Source: Cercis canadensis (lineage: Eukaryota; Streptophyta; Magnoliopsida; Fabales; Fabaceae). From it: a stretch of DNA of 64,000 bases. The position numbers and the translations under genes were made by a program. The notes below the pieces were generated by a model. It searched no databases. It was not told the origin of the DNA and was given only the letters and a program-made list of their open reading frames with translations. The stretch covers positions 146,452 through 210,451 of the forward strand of contig QAOA01001821.1 of the NCBI GenBank assembly GCA_003255065.1. Reading direction: 5' to 3'. Shown here one piece after another: positions 43,927 to 55,069 of the stretch; positions within the stretch are counted from its first letter, which is position 1; the number at the start of each line of letters is the position of its first letter.

Positions 43927-44472
43927 CTACTTTAAACAATAAAGGATGAGATCAATTTCATCCAAAGGATGGCCAATGAGAGAAAGTTTATTAACAATGC
44001 CCTTAATGGTGCAAAGATGCTCAGAAACAAAGGTGGAACCTTTGGTGAGGTTCGAAAGACGCTCCTTTAAGGTCAAGATACGTGACCTAGAGCGATTAGC
44101 AAAGGCATGACACAGCTGGTCCCAAGCTTCTTGGGCATATTTAGCTTGAGAGATGATGGCACATGCATCTAGTTCACAAGAGGCCATAATGGCCAAAAGC
44201 AAGAAGTGATCTTGCCGTACCCAAAAGGTAGACAGTTGGTTGGCAATAATTTCGCCATTAACTTCAATAGTGGGCGGAGGGCATGGTGTGGAGCCGGTGA
44301 TATGGCCAACGAGACCATAGCCTATGAGCATGGATTTCATTTGTTTTGCCCATGCAACATAGTTGTTGGGAGCAAGTTTGATGACGAGGTTGGAGACATT
44401 GATGGTGACTAGGTCGGGGGTGGTGCTGTTTATGGTGGAAGGAACGGTATGGATGGAAGATCCCGTAGACAT
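43927..44472 (-). pseudogene. E4 gag (N-terminal part)
   Basis: 181 codons from ATG, opening with the copia capsid type (UBN2/Retrotran_gag) and containing VAWAKQMKSMLIGYGLVGHI. The frame stops at 43927; the remaining gag continues in another frame (43918-43673). Its counterpart in E3 (61899 leftwards) is clearly the same family. Confidence 0.88.
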
Positions 44473-44524
44473 AGTGTAAAAAAAAAATGAGCTGGATTAG
44501 AAATGCTTGTGAAAGCTTTTTAAT

Positions 44525-44536
44525 GCTCTGATACCA
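44525..44536 (-). promoter_or_regulatory. E4 primer-binding site
   Basis: TGGTATCAGAGC on the - strand, directly next to the 5' LTR; complementary to the 3' end of initiator Met-tRNA, the usual copia primer. Confidence 0.93.
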
Positions 44537-44753
44537 TATAGGAAAACCGAAAAGAGATGGAAAAGGTCTTACTTTTCATTTTGTTGTAGTTGTGATTTTA
44601 TACAAGTGTAAAGAGTATTTGAAATTCAAATAAAAGGAGAACTAACCCTAGATAACCCTAGATAAGGGAGCTGCTGTATATTAGAGTTTGTTACAAGTAT
44701 ATTTTACTAAGTAAAATAAAATCAAGTACTAACTAACAGTTGACTCTCTAATA
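44537..44753 (-). repeat. E4 5' LTR
   Basis: 217 bp. It is 10 bp longer than its partner because CCTAGATAAC is duplicated near 44646-44665. Confidence 0.92.
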
Positions 44754-44758
44754 CAGAC

Positions 44759-46167
44759 CTCAGAAATTTCAATGATAAACATGGAATTTACTAATCACAA
44801 TGACATGGTTGCTACGATTTAGAATGAAATGAGTGTTCATTGTAACCTTCTTATGAACCGAAAAAAAAATTATGCAAAAAACCTATTTCGTTCATACTTC
44901 GCCCTTGTTGAAACCAGTAGATCTTGTTCACTTGGGTAAGATTTGAAGGACTCAACAGTTAATTAACGTACAAAGTGAAATTTTTGAAAAATAACAGGGT
45001 CATAATTCCATTTCTAGAAGTCATTGTAATTTGTTGTCACACTTAGCTAGTAAGCTAGTATCTTATATATGTCAAGCTAATATCAAGCGATCAAAATCAC
45101 TCGGTCATAAACTTCCCTGCTGAAAGAAAGATTTCTTTAAACCAAAATCATAAAACACGAATTTGGTTTGTATTGAGACTTTTGCAGTACGTTTGTGCAT
45201 TTGCTGACTCAACGTTTAGTTCTGAAATAATGATTTTACACCAGTTGGTGCAACACTTGTACACACTTGTCCTGTTGTCCATGCGTTCTTATCTGTGAAA
45301 CATCTTACAAGGCCAACTTAGCTTAGTTGCAGAAATATGTGCAGGCTCACACAACTGTGCAGCTTAGTTAATTTTGCCGTTTAGTGTTTTTTTTTTTTTT
45401 TTTTTTTTTAATTNTTTTTTTCAAATATTCATGATGAAAAAGAAAAGAAAAGAAAATAAATAGAATATATAGCATTTGTGCATGGCTTCCCACTGAATAC
45501 ACCTTCAGGCCGTATATATTATAACTAAAATATACAACGTATCCAGACAGGAAGGAAAACATGTATAATTTGGAAACCAATAAAAGGGACAATTTTACAA
45601 TACACAATGTTTTTGGCCAAAAAAGTAAACAATACACAATGCTATATTATGTATTCTCCATTGTATACACAATCTGGTATAACTAATTACGTGTAGGGAA
45701 CTAACCCTCAATTGTTGTACCATCGCCGAGATCTCAAAAATTGAATTATTTAATATTAATTAAACACTTACAGAGTTAATAAATTTTTAGCTTAATTGAG
45801 TCAAAATTATTCTATATTCAAAGTTAATTTTTTTTTTTTTTTAACTATGTAACTTTCATCTAGTTCAACTCAAAAATTATTAATTATTTAGATATTTGAC
45901 ACACACTGAATGACTATTAGGTCTTTAATATTTTTGTAATAATACTAAAATCAGAAATTAATCTCATTACCTGTGATTGGTTATGATTTATGCCGTATTG
46001 TTTATGTAATACACAATATAGCATTGTGTATTGTGAAAATAACCCAATAAAAAACAATATAACTATTTTTTCACCTTCTTATAAGTAAAAGTATGATTAT
46101 TGTTTTCCAAACGTCTTTATGATTAGCACGTTTTTCCAGAATTTAAGTAAACAAATACATATATATG
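44759..46167. other. Intergenic, no supported gene
   Basis: Originally contiguous with the chitinase upstream region before E4 inserted. AT-rich, with a poly-T run near 45388-45410 that contains an N at 45414. The direct neighbourhood of 45480-45660 and 46010-46030 shares the short phrase of a repeated AATACACAAT(A/G) motif. No gene seen. Confidence 0.5.
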
Positions 46168-46346
46168 AAACCGGATTCAGTCATGTCACTTGAATTATGT
46201 TGTTTAGATATGAGCCATGTATTTTATTAAAGTTTATTTCAACTATTAAAACATATTAACATTTAATGGTTAAAATAAGTTTTAATAAAATAGACGACTT
46301 AAATCTGAACAACATAAATTAAGTGACATGACCAAATTTAAATTCT

Positions 46347-46347
<1 letters not shown>
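46168..46347. mobile_element. Foldback MITE
   Basis: Two arms of roughly 80-90 bp form an imperfect inverted repeat around a centre near 46258: GTCATGTCACTTGAATTATG on the left and, inverted from the right, GTCATGTCACTTAATTTATG. TA-rich sequence borders both sides, including a (TA)n run at 46349-46381, so the target site cannot be read. Non-coding; superfamily unknown. Confidence 0.75.
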
Positions 46348-46383
<36 letters not shown>

Positions 46384-46756
46384 CAATCTTCATAAATTTT
46401 TTAGGGCGCCACCCTAGAGATAGTTATTTCAATTTCGTTTGTCAAATGGTGTACGTTCATGTCATCATCACTGACCGAGGGGTAGGTTGAGAGACAAGAA
46501 AGAAGTCAAAAATGTGGGGCCAAGGGCTAAGAAGTTGTGGGATGAGAGAGAAGAGAAGTTGTAAGAATATTTTATTCTGAATCATAAATAGTTACTCTCA
46601 TCCGATGCAGCTCATCTGCATATTGTCTTTCACCTAAATACAGCTGCATCTGGACATTGGTTTTCTAGCTTGACATATTGGTCTTGGGCCAAAGCATCCT
46701 TTTGTTAATAATAGATTTTGATTTTCCATCAATTAATCAAGTGCAACTACCTACAT

Positions 46757-46862
46757 GCAAAACACAAACCAAACGTGTTCTCCATCTGGAAGAGAAGACG
46801 TATCAGTATGAACTATGAAGAGAAGAGGTAAGGTATAGCACGTTTTTGGTGAGTTCCAAGTA
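46757..46862. repeat. Displaced copies of two chitinase promoter segments
   Basis: Bases 46760-46792 match 39871-39902 (core AACGTGTTCT.CATCTGGAAG) and 46805-46862 match 39774-39840 (core GAAGAGAAGAGGTAA and TATAGCACGTTTT). Orientation is the same but the order of the two segments is swapped. No chitinase coding sequence accompanies them. Confidence 0.75.
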
Positions 46863-47397
46863 AAATTAAAGAGTAATGCTAGGTAGAAAAACTTTTTTTG
46901 ATAAACTAGTTACTAGACTAAGGTATATTTATAATAACGAGTTAATAACAAGTTGCCTAAAACTAATATAATTGATTTATAGTGGACTTATTTTCTATTT
47001 ATATTATACCATGATTTTAAATTAGGGTTATTCTGTAAGGTGAATATTAAATTACCCTATTTTAAAGAGACGTAGCATTATTCCTTTCTCTTTGGGAGAG
47101 ATTTTGGGCGGGTTTCATGAGATTATAGTGTGATTTTGGCTATAATAATGTATTATGGGAGTTTGCATAAAAACCCTATCCCATAGGCATGTGATATTCT
47201 ATGTTTATTGTAAGTTTCTGTTTTTGTAGCATGTGTTTTAGAATGAAGGTGACTTCTCAACTCCATTCTTTTATGAATTTTGTCTTTTAATAATGAATTA
47301 TAGCCAAGAAAAGATGAATTCTAATTACGTGTGGCAAAAACATCTATCCCATAGCCGGTTCCAAACAAAAGAAAATCACATCCTAGGACCAAACACG
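46863..47397. other. Intergenic, no supported gene
   Basis: AT-rich. A segment at about 47355-47390 is repeated just past the other end of E3 (about 62283-62318). The target flank ACACG of E3 is at 47393-47397. Confidence 0.5.
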
Positions 47398-47679
47398 TAT
47401 AAAGATAACAGAAGACACAGTTATGCAGAAAACTCTTGATTGTATTCGATGACTTTGTTATTAATATATACAAGATTCTGTTGGCAGTAGATAAGGATCT
47501 AATCCTAGTATACAAACTTTTGAATACACGTTAATGATAAGAGATAGGTATGCACAGGTTGTGTAACTGAATTTGGCTATGTGTGTATCACATGGCTAAT
47601 AGATAGATATACAGAGGTTGTGTAACTGAGTTTGGTTGCATGGATGACATGTGTGTATCATGTGGCTAATACTCCTTTA
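47398..47679 (-). repeat. E3 3' LTR
   Basis: 282 bp, nearly identical to 61997-62280. It contains an internal imperfect tandem repeat of about 60-70 bp (each unit has GGTTGTGTAACTGA and GTGTGTATCA). On the - strand it starts TAAAGGAG and ends TTTATA, so the usual TG...CA ends are not present. Confidence 0.9.
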
Positions 47680-48272
47680 CGCCCCCGCAAGATGGTGGTC
47701 GGATCAACGACACCAATCTTGTTCCGAAGTGTCTGAAAACGTGGCCCAGCTAGGGGTTTTGTGAGCAAGTCAGCGAGTTGGTGAAGAGAGGGGATGTGAG
47801 ATACACGAAGAGCTTTGGCTGCAACAAGTTCCTGGACAAAGTGATAGTCTATAGAAATGTGTTTCATGCGGGAGTGGAACATGGGGTTGGCACATAGGTA
47901 GGTGGCACCAATATTATCTGAGTGGATCAAAGGTGATGATGGAAGTTTGACTCCAAGTTCAGTGAGGATGTTTTGAAGCCAAAGAAGCTCAGCTGTAGTG
48001 GAGGCAATGGTTCTATATTCTGCTTCAGTGGAGGAGCGTGCAACGGTGCGTTGCTTTTTAGAGGACCAAGAGATGGGGTTGCTGCCAAAGTAAGCTATGT
48101 ATGCTCCTGTTGACCTGCGATCAACAGTGTCTCCTGACCAATCGGCATCACAGTAAACGACTAGGGAGAGAGGTTGGCGATGGTGGAGATGAATGCCGAA
48201 TGTCAGTGTGGATTTGAGATAGCGAAGTAGTTGCTTGAGAGCTTGATGATGGTCATCTGTCGGGGCCTGCAT
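47658..48272 (-). pseudogene. E3 RNase H (open) and polypurine tract
   Basis: 204 codons without a stop, running into the LTR. RNase H motifs are clear: YCDADWSGD with the first Asp, SSKKQRTVARSSTEAEYR with the Glu, and HSDNIGATYLCANPMFHSR; it ends with LADLLTKPL. It belongs to the broken E3 pol and is joined upstream to 48330-48767 by a short damaged stretch. The polypurine tract CTTGCGGGGGCG is at 47680-47691 on the same strand. Confidence 0.88.
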
Positions 48273-48329
48273 GTGCTGTGCAAGTTTGTTGACAGTGAAG
48301 GCAATGTACGGCCTTGTTAAAGAGAGGTA

Positions 48330-49586
48330 CTACAGCGAGCCAACCATTTTTCGAAAGACAGTGGCATCAGTGGGAGGTGAGTCATTAGAGAATTTAAAGG
48401 ATGGAGCCATGGGTGTGCAAACTGGTTTGGCGCCCTGCATGGTGGCTTTTTCCAGTAAATCCCGGATATATTTATGCTGGCTGAGAAACAAGCCCTGTGG
48501 TGTTGGAACCATTTCTATGCCAAGAAAATAATGCGGGCAGCCAAGGTCTTTGAGTGAAAATTTAATAGATATGGCAGTCAAGAACTTATCCAGAAATTGT
48601 GGATTATTTCCTGCCAATAAAAGGTCATCCACATAGACAAGGAAGTAAGTGAGCACTGCACCATGCTTATAGACAAAAAGAGAAGTGTCAGATTTGGAGT
48701 TAACAAAGCCATAAGTAATTAGAAAGTGGCGAAGGGCATGATACCAAGCACGAGGTGCTTGTTTCAAGCCGTATAAGGCTTTCTTGAGCTTGCAAACATA
48801 GGTGGGGTATTGCTAGTGCAGGAAACCTGGAGGTTGACGCATATATATTTCTTCAGATAAGTGTCCCTGCAGAAAGGCATTGTTTACATCTAGATGGCGT
48901 AGAGGCCAACCCTTGGCCATTGCAATTGTGAGGACAATTTTAATGGTTTGAGGCTTAATGACGGGACTGTATGTATCAGAATAATCAACTCCAGGCCTTT
49001 GGTGAAAGCCCTTGGCTACAAGTTGAGCCTTATAGCTGGAAATGGTGCCATCTAGGTTACGTTTGACTCGAAAAACCCACTTATTGCCGACAACATTAAG
49101 CTTGGGGTGTGGAGGGACTAGATCCCAAGTGCCATTGGTCATGAGGGCAATAAATTCGTCGGATATGGCTTGTCTCCAGTGGGGAGATTTGAGAGCTTCA
49201 GTGACACATGTGGGTTTAAGTGGTGGAGGAATAGGATATTTGGTGACAGTGTAGGCATGTTTGGGCTTGAAAATGTTGTTTCTAGCTCGAGTGCGCATAG
49301 GATGGGTGCCAAGTGAGGGAGTGGGATGAGGGAAAGAGATATTACCTTGATCCTGACCTTGAGAGCACGATGGAGATACTGCAAAAGGGCCAAGTGTTGG
49401 TGCTGGCAGAGGTAGGTCCAGATGAGGTTCTTGGAATGTAGTTGGTGAGGGATTTAAAGGTGGAGAGATAGTGGAGGTGGGACAGGATTGTAGGCAAGGG
49501 GTTGGAGTAGGATGGGAGGTGGAAGGAGAGGGTGGAAGTGTGTGGGAATTATGGGGGTACAGGTGGCTCAAAGGCAATAAGATCAT
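48330..49586 (-). pseudogene. E3 reverse transcriptase
   Basis: Two long open pieces, 49586-48813 (linker and fingers: NKWVFRVKRNLDG, RHLDVNNAFLQG) and 48767-48330 (palm: the intact FLVYVDDLLL and the LGCPHYFLGIE region), separated by a stop near 48813 and a short lost stretch. Catalytic Asp residues of YVDD are present. Confidence 0.88.
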
Positions 49587-50398
49587 GTGGTGCTAATGTG
49601 GAGGGAAGTGGGGATAGGGTAGCTTCCGAGAAGGACTGGTGTAAGTTGGCATGAGGAAATTGATTTTCCACAAAGTTGACATGTCGAGAAAAATAGGATT
49701 TTTGTGTTTTGTAGTCAAAGCAAATAAATGCACTTTGGGTAGGGGAGTACCCAAGGAAGATGCATGGAGAAGACCGAGGTTGAAGTTTGTGGGATGTATA
49801 TGGTTTGAGCCATGGGAAACAAAGGTAGCCAAAGGTGCGGAGTTTTAGGTAATTGGGGTGACGTTGGAAGAGAATGAAGAATGTAGTTTGGTGGTGGAGT
49901 CCAGGGGTAGGCATGTGGTTAATGAGGTATGCAGCTGTGGTGAGTGCATGTGACCAGAATTTGGGTAGAGAGGCTTGAGAAAGAAGACACAGGCAGTTTC
50001 CACAAGATGCCGGTGTTTTCTTTTAGAGAGCCCATTGTGTTCAGGGGTGTAAGGGGGGGGGGGGTAGTGAAATAAGAGATGCCATGTGAGCGAAGGTATG
50101 GTCGGAGGCCAATGTATTCGCCTCCGTTTTCAGTGTAAAGTGTCTTAAGTTTGGAGTTAAAGGCTTTTTCTACCAGTGCATGAAACGTGGGAAAAATAGA
50201 AGAGACATCGGATTTTCGTTTCATTGGATAAAGCCAAACATATTTAGAATAGTGATCAATAAAAATAACATAAAAATGATAGCCATTAATTGATTGAATG
50301 GGACAGGGTCCCCAAACATTAGAGTACATAATGTCCAAAACTTTAGAGCTAGAAATACTAGATTGAGAAAAAGGTTGTTTGTGGATTTTATTTACCAA
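49549..50398 (-). pseudogene. E3 integrase
   Basis: The core lies at 50398-49919, the C-terminal part (with FLGYSPTQSAFICFDYKTQK) at 49914-49549. The second catalytic Asp of the usual TDNGGEY motif is Glu here (YTENGGEY; GAA at 50129-50131), which should impair the enzyme. A run of 12 G (12 C on the coding strand) at 50053-50064 lies in the proline codons before the expected third catalytic residue and shifts the frame. Confidence 0.85.
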
Positions 50399-50961
50399 AC
50401 AATTAACACAAGAGGGGAGGGGTGATGGGGAGACAGGGAGCTTGTGTTGGCGTAGGATGCAGTTGAGAATTAGTGGGGCAGGGTGACCTAGACGGTGGTG
50501 CCAGCGGTGGGAAGAAGGAGTAAGACAAGCAGCAGCAGCAATGGGTTTGATGACATTAGAAGCAAGTTTGTAGACATGGTTGTCATTTGGCCCTTAGAGC
50601 AGTATCTGACCTGTCCTCAAAGACTTGACCTGAAAATAATGAGTAAAAAATTCCATAGAGACATTATTTTCGTGACAAAGTTGTGAGACAGATATGAGAT
50701 TAGTGTTAAGAGAGGGAACATAGAGAACATGAGAGAGATGCAAGGAGAGAGGCAAAGAAACTGAACCATTGTGGGTGATAGGGAGGTGGTTGCCATCAGC
50801 AACAGTGAGGTTGTTGGGACCATCATATTCAGATGACAGGGAGAGATTTCCAAAGTCGTTGGTAATGTGATGAGTGGTGCTAGAGTCTATGAGCTAGTGT
50901 GACTTGGACTGACCGGTTGTGGTAGCAGCATGAGCTGAGGGAGCAACATTAGGATTGTTGG
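50399..50961 (-). pseudogene. E3 zinc knuckle, protease and pre-integrase remnant
   Basis: The protease site reads DSSTTHHIT (50879-50887 for DSS); the Gly of the required DSG is Ser, and a TAG at 50894-50896 takes the place of an upstream Trp. Pre-integrase zinc-region pieces follow in broken frames. Confidence 0.78.
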
Positions 50962-51369
50962 CTATTTTATAGCAATACTTAGTTGTATGGCCTTTTCGGT
51001 TACAGTACTGGCAGAGGAGTGGAGACTGGTGCCTTCGTGGTGTGTCTGTGTTATGAGAGGCAGTAGAAGAGTGATGCTGAGTAGAGGATCCAGTGGAGCG
51101 ACGTGGGCTAGAAGAGTAGTGAGATGTGGTACGTCGGACATGGTGAGCGGTGCAGCAATGGCTGTGTCTTCCTTGTTCAGGTAAGATTCATAGTCAGTGA
51201 GAGTGTCGTATAACTCATTAAATGAGATAGGTGTCTTGCGCACCCGAAGAGCAGCAGCAACTTCTTTAAACGTGGACCCAAGACCACTGAGACAATGGAG
51301 AACAACATCAAGTTCATCCAAAGGGTGGCCAATGATGGTGAGTTCGTCAGAGATACTCTTGATATTTCT
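50962..51369 (-). pseudogene. E3 gag, C-terminal part
   Basis: Reads ISDELTIIGHPLDELDVVLH and continues with NELYDTLTDYES, typical of the second half of copia gag; equivalent to E4 near 43990-43860. The apparent N-terminus of this frame runs into the E2 LTR and is not genuine. The missing first half is at 61441-61899. Confidence 0.85.
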
Positions 51370-52525
51370 TGTTAGTCCCACAAGTTTCTGAACCTGTTTT
51401 GATGATAACAATAATGTCTTAATTTCTTATATGTGTTGTTTGTCTTGTTGTTATTAATCTTTGCTATGTTTTCTAAGTTGTATCCAGCTCAATCTTCAAA
51501 TGAGTGTTGAAGAACTTGTTCTTCAAAACCAGTTTTGGATCATGTGATATAGGACTATGAGATTGCTGATGTGGACAAGGCTGCTTGCGGGCTTCGGGCC
51601 AAAGTTTCTCTTTTGCTTATCTGACTAAGAGTTGTACTCTTAGTAAATAGGAAATATCTTTCTATGTGCTTTTGGAAAAGCTCAAGTATCAAGAAAGTTG
51701 TTTCTACTCTCTTACACAAAGAGAAACTTTTTGGACAAAAAAGACAAAAGCAATGTGACTGATGGACAAGGGGTCAGCCGGTTGATGGCTCCTATTTTCC
51801 CTCACCATTTGGCCTTTCACGTGCAAGGGAAGCCAATAAAGCAAGAAGGCATCAAGTATTCATATTCATTCATGAAGAATAGAAGAGAAGCAACACATGA
51901 GAAAGAGAGAGAAAGAAACCATTGTTAAAGAACTAAGTTCTGCATCTTCTTCTTCCTACTCTCGGATATCTTCAATCAAGATCCTCATTGTTCCATATAT
52001 ACTCTTTGAGAGAGTTTCTTCTTGGGGCTACAACAAAATATTTGGGTTTTGTATCTTGGATTTCTATGGGAGAAATCCATGGGTGTCATCTCTAGAGTTA
52101 GAGAGAGTAAGTTCATGGTGAGCTTGGAAAACAAAAATCATGGGAGCTAAGCTTGAAGAAGCTTGTAAAATAAACTTGGTGTAAAGCTTGGAGAAGCTTG
52201 AGAAATAATCTTGAAGTATAGTGGAACCCCATTAACATGGGAGAAGTGGATGTAGGCATGTTAGGCCGAACCATTATAAAATCTCTGTCTAGCTCTTTCT
52301 TTCTTTATCTTTGCTTCTCTGGTTAATCCTCTGTTTCTAATGGTGCATGGTTTGTAAAGTCTTTGTTTGAATATTCAAGTATGAGATTTGTAGAAGAACT
52401 TGTTCGTAAGAACTAGTTTTCGTTAACAAGTTCTTAAACAAATATGCTATTTGAATCAGCTTTAAGAAGCAATTTTTAATTAATTCCTATTCACCCCCCC
52501 TCTAGGAATAGATCCTGCACTCTTA
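51370..52525 (+). repeat. E2 5' LTR
   Basis: 1,156 bp from TGTTAGTCCC to ACTCTTA; the last two bases are TA where the 3' LTR keeps CA. The open frames inside it (51698-51928, 51897-52121) are not genes. Confidence 0.95.
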
Positions 52526-52527
52526 AT

Positions 52528-52539
52528 TGGTATCAGAGC
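52528..52539 (+). promoter_or_regulatory. E2 primer-binding site
   Basis: TGGTATCAGAGC, two bases after the 5' LTR, complementary to the 3' end of initiator Met-tRNA. Confidence 0.95.
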
Positions 52540-52609
52540 TGGTGCTCATCATTTTCTGGTTTAACTAACTGTGAGCTAAAGATCCTATCAAGATTGTATT
52601 GCAAGTATC

Positions 52610-54286
52610 ATGAATAACCAAAATGAGTCTCACTCATCTCACAAGCCTCATTTCTTCAATGGAGAGAACTATCCCTATTGGAAGCAACAAATGGAAATGT
52701 ATCTTGAAGCGATTGATTATGATATTTGGCAGATAGTCAGAAATGACATCACTCACCCTACCAAAGTAGTTGATGGAGTTGCTGTCCCAAAAGAAGAGCA
52801 TGAGTTCACCACTGAAGACAAACTCAGATTCACGTTAAACTCCAAGGCTAGATACAACATTGTATGTGGAGTGTTTGCTACAAAATATGAAAACATTGCC
52901 TCCTGCAACATAGCAAAAGAAATGTGGGACAGACTTGCTGCCATTCATGAAGGAACAAGCCATGTCAAAGAAGCAAAAATTGACATTTATTCCTCCAAAT
53001 ATGAGATGTTCCACATGACTCCAGATGAGTCTCTGGATTTCTTTTTTGCTCGATTTCTAAGCATCATCAACAGCTTGAAAGGACTTGGAAGAGTCTATAC
53101 TCAAAAGGAACAAGTCAAGAAAATCCTGAGATGCCTCACTGAAAAATGGAACTGCAAAGTTACTGTCTTGCTTCAATTCGTAGAAACAAATGATCTTACT
53201 GTTGATGCTCTTAGAGACACTCTTGAATCGCACTAGATTTTGATTATGGAAAAGAAGAGCATGACCGAGGAAAGAAAGAAAAGTCTGGCCCTCACTTCAA
53301 ATGTTTCAGAGATCAGCACTCAAGGAGAACCAGACTCTAGTGATGAAGAAGTAGCTCTGGTAACTAGAAGAGTTCTTGATATGATGAGAAAAAGGAAAGA
53401 GAAGAAGAACTTCTCGCAGAAAGCTCGCAAAGACTTCAACAAGGGAGAAAACAGTAAAGAACCTATCATATGTTATGAATGCAGAAAGTCAGGGCACATT
53501 AAACCCGAATGTCCAAATCTCAACAAAAAGAGGTTCTTTAAAAAGGAGAAAAAGAAAGCTATGGTGGCCACTTGGAGTGATGAAGACTCAACATCAGAAA
53601 GTAATGAGTCAGAAGAAGAAAATGTGGCCAACTTATGTCTACTGGCACTTGGGGAAGGGTCTGGAGAAAAACGTGAGGTAAATGATCTAGAATTTGATCT
53701 CCTACCTTCTTATGATGAGTTGAGTCTTGCATTTGATGATTTGTCATTTGACTATGAGAAAAAACTTGCAAAAATCAGTGCCTTAAAGAAAATTATAAAA
53801 GAACAAGTTAGTGTGATAGAGGAACTTGAAAAGGATAATGCTGAGTTGATTAATGGACTTAATAATCTTCAGCATCAAAATAATATTCTTGAAAAAGAAG
53901 ATAATTTCACTTCCTCTCTTAAAAAGGAAAATGACAAATTAAAAGAAAAAATAACTGAGCTGACTGGAGATTTAGCCAAATTTGTTAAGGGAAGAAATAA
54001 TCTAAACTCTATTCTAAGAAAGCAAAGAGTAAGTAATGACAAGTCTGGTTTAGGCTATGCTTAGCCTAGTTCTTCAAATTTTTTGAAAAACACCTTTGTC
54101 AAAGCTTCCTCTTCATATTCCTTTTCTAAAGGAACCTGTTCTTATTGTGGTTACATGGGACATTTTCAAAATGTTTGTTCTTACAAAAATCTTTGTGATA
54201 AAAGAAAGATGGTATGGGTGCCTAAAGGCACATTTGTTTCTAACATGAAAGGACCCAAAGAAGTTTGGGTACCTAAGCCTTTCTAA
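52610..54286 (+). pseudogene. E2 gag, two in-frame stops
   Basis: From ATG at 52610 one frame runs to 54286, interrupted by TAG at 53234-53236 and TAG at 54062-54064, both one transition from CAG. The N-terminal 208 codons are the capsid domain (FNGENYPYWKQQMEMYLEA), then a charged region with zinc knuckle CYECRKSGHIKPEC at about 53470, a long lysine/glutamate-rich coiled coil, and a second knuckle CSYCGYMGHFQNVC at about 54140. Capsid and nucleocapsid functions would package the RNA; the present copy is broken. Confidence 0.92.
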
Positions 54287-55069
54287 TCTTATTGCAGGTT
54301 TGCTATCAAGCCAAAAGCGAATGCTGATATCTAAACAGTGGCTGTTCCAGACACATGACTGGTGATACCTCCAAAATTTGTCTCCATCAACAAAGTTGAT
54401 TTGGGAGACGTCTCTTTTAGTGACAATAGCAAAGGCAGAATTGTCGGTCTAGGTAAAATAAAAATTTCTCCTAATTTACTAATTGACAATGTTTACTTAG
54501 TTAAAAGATTGATGTATTATTTGTTGAGTATAAGTCAGCTTTGTGATAAGGGTCATAAAATTACCTTTGAAACTCCTCATTGCATTATTCATAAGAAGAA
54601 CTCTGATGATGTCTTATTTGTTGGTCAAAGATGCTCTAATGTTTATATTGTTTCCGGAAGCTCTCTGTCATCTAAAGAGGAAACATATTTTACTTCTCAA
54701 AACATCAACTCATGGCTGTGGCATAGAGCACTTGGTCATGTGAATTTTAAACTCTTGTCCAAGCTTTCTAAAAAAGATCTAGTTTCTTGTTTGCCTAAAT
54801 TATCTTTTGAAAGAAACAAAGTGTGTGCTGCTTGTTAGCAAGGCAAACTAACTAAATCCTCTTTCAAGTCTAAGAAGGAATTGTCATCTTCTAGACCACT
54901 CCATCTTCTTCATATGGATCTCTTTGGACCAACATCTACATTTAGTTTGAATGGAAAGAAATATTGTTTTGTAATTGTAGATGATTTTTCAAGATTTACT
55001 TGGGTTTTCTTCCTTGCTCATAAGGATGACACCTTTGGGGTTTTCGAAAGCTTCAGCAAGAAAGTGTAA
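54287..55069 (+). pseudogene. E2 protease and pre-integrase region
   Basis: The protease site is readable in a shifted frame as NSGCSRHMTGD: the catalytic Asp codon is AAC (54334-54336) instead of GAC, and the preceding Trp is TGA (54325-54327). An extra A in the run near 54372 shifts the frame back. The pre-integrase zinc region follows (WHRALGH and CAAC), then the first integrase Asp in LLHMDLFGP and FVIVDDFSRFTWV. Stops are TAG at 54836-54838 and TAA at 55067-55069. Confidence 0.9.

Larger units (their letters stand above)
40134..44753 (-). mobile_element. E4: small Ty1/copia retrotransposon, complete but decayed
   Basis: A 4.62-kb element with two short LTRs, primer-binding site, gag, protease, integrase, reverse transcriptase, RNase H and polypurine tract in order on the - strand. 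A perfect 5-bp duplication CAGAC flanks it (40129-40133 and 44754-44758). Size, short LTRs and gag type resemble the Ale/Retrofit lineage; this lineage call is inferred. The ORFs are split by stops and shifts, so it is not autonomous. It sits about 450 bp upstream of the chitinase start and separates the gene from its older upstream sequence. Confidence 0.93.

Noticed and set aside
51698-52121. Open frames in the E2 5' LTR, repeated in the 3' LTR (60606-60836)
   Set aside because: LTR sequence present in both LTRs with diverged codons and no motif; not coding.
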